Shown one piece after another: positions 23,791 to 25,075 of a stretch of 25,075 nucleotides of DNA. Below the pieces are notes generated by a model. The model was given only the letters and a program-made list of their open reading frames with translations, made no database searches and had not been told where the DNA came from. The position numbers were made by a program, and so were the translations under genes. The first letter of the stretch is position 1, and every line of letters starts with the position of its first letter. Origin of the DNA: Candidatus Rokuibacteriota bacterium (GTDB lineage Bacteria; Methylomirabilota; Methylomirabilia; Rokubacteriales; JACPHL01); the NCBI GenBank assembly GCA_016188625.1, contig JACPHL010000212.1, positions 1 through 25,075 of the forward strand, read 5' to 3'.

Positions 23791-24065
23791 GGTTCAGCCG
23801 GGAGCGGATCTTCTCCCTGGCCGGCCCCCTCACCACGGAGCTGCTGGCGACGGAAGGGGTCTCGGCCCTCAAGCCCGCCGAGGAGGTCCGGGCCGAGGTT
23901 ATCCGCGCTTTCACCGACGAGGCCAAGGTCGAGGACACCATCGACCAGGAGGTCCGCCGGATCCTCCAGAGCTACTCCCGCCCCGTGGTGGAGGGGAGCC
24001 CGGAGTGGGAGATCCTCTACCAGAAGACCCGCGAGGAGGTCTCCCGCCGCCGCTTCCGATTCTAG
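23787..24065 (+). CDS. DUF507 family protein, second copy
   Basis: Also 92 residues, starting MRFSRERIFSLAG from the GTG at 23787. It keeps the family pattern closely: VEDTIDQEVRRIL (48-60) and the C-terminal EGSPEWEILYQKTREE (69-84), the stretch by which I recognise DUF507 in deltaproteobacteria, Aquificae and related groups. The role is unknown. Translational coupling to the first copy (4-nt overlap) and equal length point to a tandem duplication followed by divergence. Confidence 0.88.
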   Translation: MRFSRERIFSLAGPLTTELLATEGVSALKPAEEVRAEVIRAFTDEAKVEDTIDQEVRRILQSYSRPVVEGSPEWEILYQKTREEVSRRRFRF

Positions 24066-24083
24066 CCTGGCGCCTCAGACACG

Positions 24084-24356
24084 ATGGATACCGCCGAGAT
24101 CGGACGGCTCGCCCGCTGGGCCGGCCAGGTGGCGAGCCAGGTGCACCCCACCATCCACGCCGCCGCCCTCCCCGCCGGCGAAGGGCGACGGGTGGCGGTG
24201 GAGCTGGCCCTCGGCGGGCGGACCCGCCGGGTGGAGATCCCCTACGGCTCCTGGGTGGACTACCAGGACGATCCCGAGTGGCGCGGGGAATGGGAGCGCG
24301 TGATCATCCGCGCGGCCAAGCTCCTCGTCCTCGAGACCGGGCCCGAGCCCCGATGA
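24084..24356 (+). CDS. Hypothetical protein, 90 aa
   Basis: The family is unknown to me. The ATG at 24084 is 18 nt after the DUF507 pair, without a clear Shine-Dalgarno. The product has an N-terminal helix (EIGRLARWAGQVASQV, 5-20), two strand-like segments around RRVAVELALGGRTRRVEIPYG (35-55), an acidic aromatic turn WVDYQDDPEWRGEWE (57-71) and a final helix (RVIIRAAKLLVLE). No signal or TM helix is seen. Position and strand suggest it belongs to the same transcript as the DUF507 genes. Confidence 0.65.
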   Translation: MDTAEIGRLARWAGQVASQVHPTIHAAALPAGEGRRVAVELALGGRTRRVEIPYGSWVDYQDDPEWRGEWERVIIRAAKLLVLETGPEPR

Positions 24357-24391
24357 CGGGATTCCCCGTGCGACGCGAGAGGAGGTGGCCC

Positions 24392-24712
24392 ATGCCGAAG
24401 TACCTCGTCCAGGGTTCCTACACCGCCGAGGGCACCCAGGGGCTCCTCAAGGACGGCGGCTCCAAGCGCCGCAAGGCCGCGGAGGCCCTGGCCAAGAGCC
24501 TCGGGGGGAAGCTGGAGGCGTTCTACTTCGCCTTCGGCGAGACGGACGCCTTCGCCATCGTGGACGTCCCGGACAACATCAGCGCCGCGGCCGCGGCCCT
24601 GGCCATCGCCGCCAGCGGGGCGGTCCGCGTCAAGACCACGGTCCTGATCACCCCGGAGGAGATGGACCAGGCGGCGAAGAAGACCGTCAGCTACCGTCCA
24701 CCCGGCCGGTAG
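24392..24712 (+). CDS. GYD-domain protein
   Basis: A small ferredoxin-like-fold protein of the GYD family, 106 residues. MPKYLVQGSYTAEGTQGLLKD at the start, the stretch GGKLEAFYFAFGETDAFAIVDVPD (38-61, the GYD-type core) and a final KTTVLITPEEMD (81-92) are family features. Function is not established. The ATG at 24392 is supported by a strong GAGGAGGTGG site 5 nt upstream; an ATG at 24353 in the same frame, overlapping the preceding stop, would add 13 residues but fits less well. It is the last clear protein gene in the window. Confidence 0.88.
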   Translation: MPKYLVQGSYTAEGTQGLLKDGGSKRRKAAEALAKSLGGKLEAFYFAFGETDAFAIVDVPDNISAAAAALAIAASGAVRVKTTVLITPEEMDQAAKKTVSYRPPGR

Positions 24713-24831
24713 GCGCCGGCGGGCGGGACCCGCCGCGGGGCTCGGGCCACCGGCGGCCCCGGGTAAGATCGCCTCATGGGGGCCCGGTCAGCAGACTCCT
24801 GGTGCGACCTTCCGGCCTTCGAGGAGGCAGG

Positions 24832-24951
24832 ATGTTCATCGGGCTGGAGTCGCAGTTCCTGGACATCTGCCCGGCCCTCCATCGACACTACGGCTGGGCC
24901 CCGGGCGCCCCGGGGGGCGGCACTGGCCCTCGGGAGGTGGCCGGGCTATAA
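24832..24951 (+). CDS. Possible small ORF, 39 aa
   Basis: The ATG at 24832 has a strong GAGGAGGCAGG site at 24821-24831, an unusually good start signal for an ORF of 39 codons. The N-terminal part, MFIGLESQFLDICPALHRHYGW, is mixed and plausible as protein; the rest is Gly/Pro-rich. No family is recognised. It could be a small protein, a leader peptide or a gene remnant. The rest of 24713-25075 holds only this ORF, a -10-like box, an inverted tRNA-like segment and the tRNA. Confidence 0.35.
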   Translation: MFIGLESQFLDICPALHRHYGWAPGAPGGGTGPREVAGL

Positions 24952-24952
24952 T
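24947..24952 (+). promoter_or_regulatory. Consensus -10 box facing the tRNA-Leu antisense strand
   Basis: TATAAT is a perfect -10 hexamer, but the best -35 at 17 nt (TGGCCC) is poor. It includes the stop codon of the 39-aa ORF. If active, RNA would start near 24960 and run antisense through the tRNA gene. Confidence 0.3.
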
Positions 24953-24962
24953 CGGGATGAGG

Positions 24963-24984
24963 GCCAAGTGGCGGAGGGGATTGG
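24963..24984 (+). repeat. Inverted copy of the tRNA-Leu 5' end
   Basis: This segment reads GCC-AAGTGGCGGA-GGGG-ATTGG. The tRNA on the other strand begins GCCG-AAGTGGCGGA-ATTGG. Eighteen bases match with only a 1-nt and a 4-nt indel. It covers the tRNA CCA end and the following trailer. Confidence 0.7.
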
Positions 24985-25068
24985 TGCCGAAGGGGGGACT
25001 CGAACCCCCACACCCTTGCGGGCACTAGACCCTGAATCTAGCGCGTCTGCCAATTCCGCCACTTCGGC
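24982..25068 (-). tRNA. tRNA-Leu (anticodon CAG)
   Basis: Read on the minus strand, GCCGAAG (5' end at 25068) pairs with CTTCGGC at the 3' end. The anticodon stem CTAGA/TCTAG encloses the loop TTCAGGG, placing CAG at positions 34-36, which reads leucine CTG, probably the commonest Leu codon at this GC content. A long variable arm (TGCCCGCAAGGGTG) marks the class II tRNA, and the T-arm GGGGGTTCGAGTCCCCC is standard. The discriminator A and CCA are encoded (24985-24982). The total is 87 nt including CCA. Confidence 0.96.
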
Positions 25069-25075
25069 GCCGGCA

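Noticed and set aside
24963-25068. tRNA-associated integration (att) site
   Set aside because: Integration duplicates the tRNA 3' part as a direct repeat; here the copy is of the 5' part and inverted, and no integrase is nearby.

Overview
The window is a chromosomal replication-origin neighbourhood from a very GC-rich bacterium (roughly 70% G+C by eye), followed by most of an F-type ATP synthase operon. No plasmid, phage, IS or CRISPR signature is visible. The adjacent pair of short DUF507 proteins, a GYD-domain protein and an ATP synthase operon that lacks the a and c subunit genes would suit Candidatus Rokubacteria / Methylomirabilota (the former NC10 group) or a deltaproteobacterial lineage. 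That placement is inference from family knowledge, not a measured result.

Layout. Bases 2-286 hold the 3' end of a probable DNA adenine methyltransferase gene, which converges on serS. From 276 to 10244 all genes are on the minus strand: serS, gyrA, gyrB, recF, dnaN, dnaA (listed left to right, so transcribed dnaA to serS). Bases 10245-10594 are the candidate oriC, with two consensus DnaA boxes as one perfect 20-bp palindrome. From 10595 everything up to 24951 is on the plus strand: rpmH, rnpA, yidD, yidC, jag, rsmG, two parS-like sites, parA, parB, mnmA; then, behind a good promoter, atpF-atpH-atpA-atpG-atpD-atpC; then an unknown 169-aa gene, two DUF507 genes, an unknown 90-aa gene, a GYD gene and a possible 39-aa ORF. 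A tRNA-Leu(CAG) lies on the minus strand at the right edge. Gene direction flips exactly at the candidate origin, so nearly all genes point away from it.

How it works together. dnaA, dnaN, recF, gyrB and gyrA start and sustain replication; parA, parB and the parS-like sites segregate the new origins; rpmH, rnpA, yidD, yidC and jag form the conserved ribosome / RNase P / membrane-insertion cluster; rsmG and mnmA modify rRNA and tRNA; the atp genes encode the whole F1 head plus subunit b, with a and c (atpB, atpE) presumably elsewhere. Spacing is tight, with many 4-base ATGA or GTGA overlaps.

The most unusual feature is that two of these compact operons are broken by long, GC-rich, hairpin-rich spacers (gyrB-gyrA, 212 nt; atpA-atpG, 283 nt). 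They resemble each other at the end next to the downstream start codon, and both can be read by a small ORF that starts at the upstream gene's stop and ends inside the downstream gene's start. They may be copies of one family of repeats tolerated inside operons because ribosomes can pass through. Other points worth checking are a possible two-part origin with an AT-rich unwinding candidate between dnaA and dnaN, a 50-nt rpmH/rnpA overlap, and a tRNA-Leu whose 3' trailer is complementary to its own 5' end.
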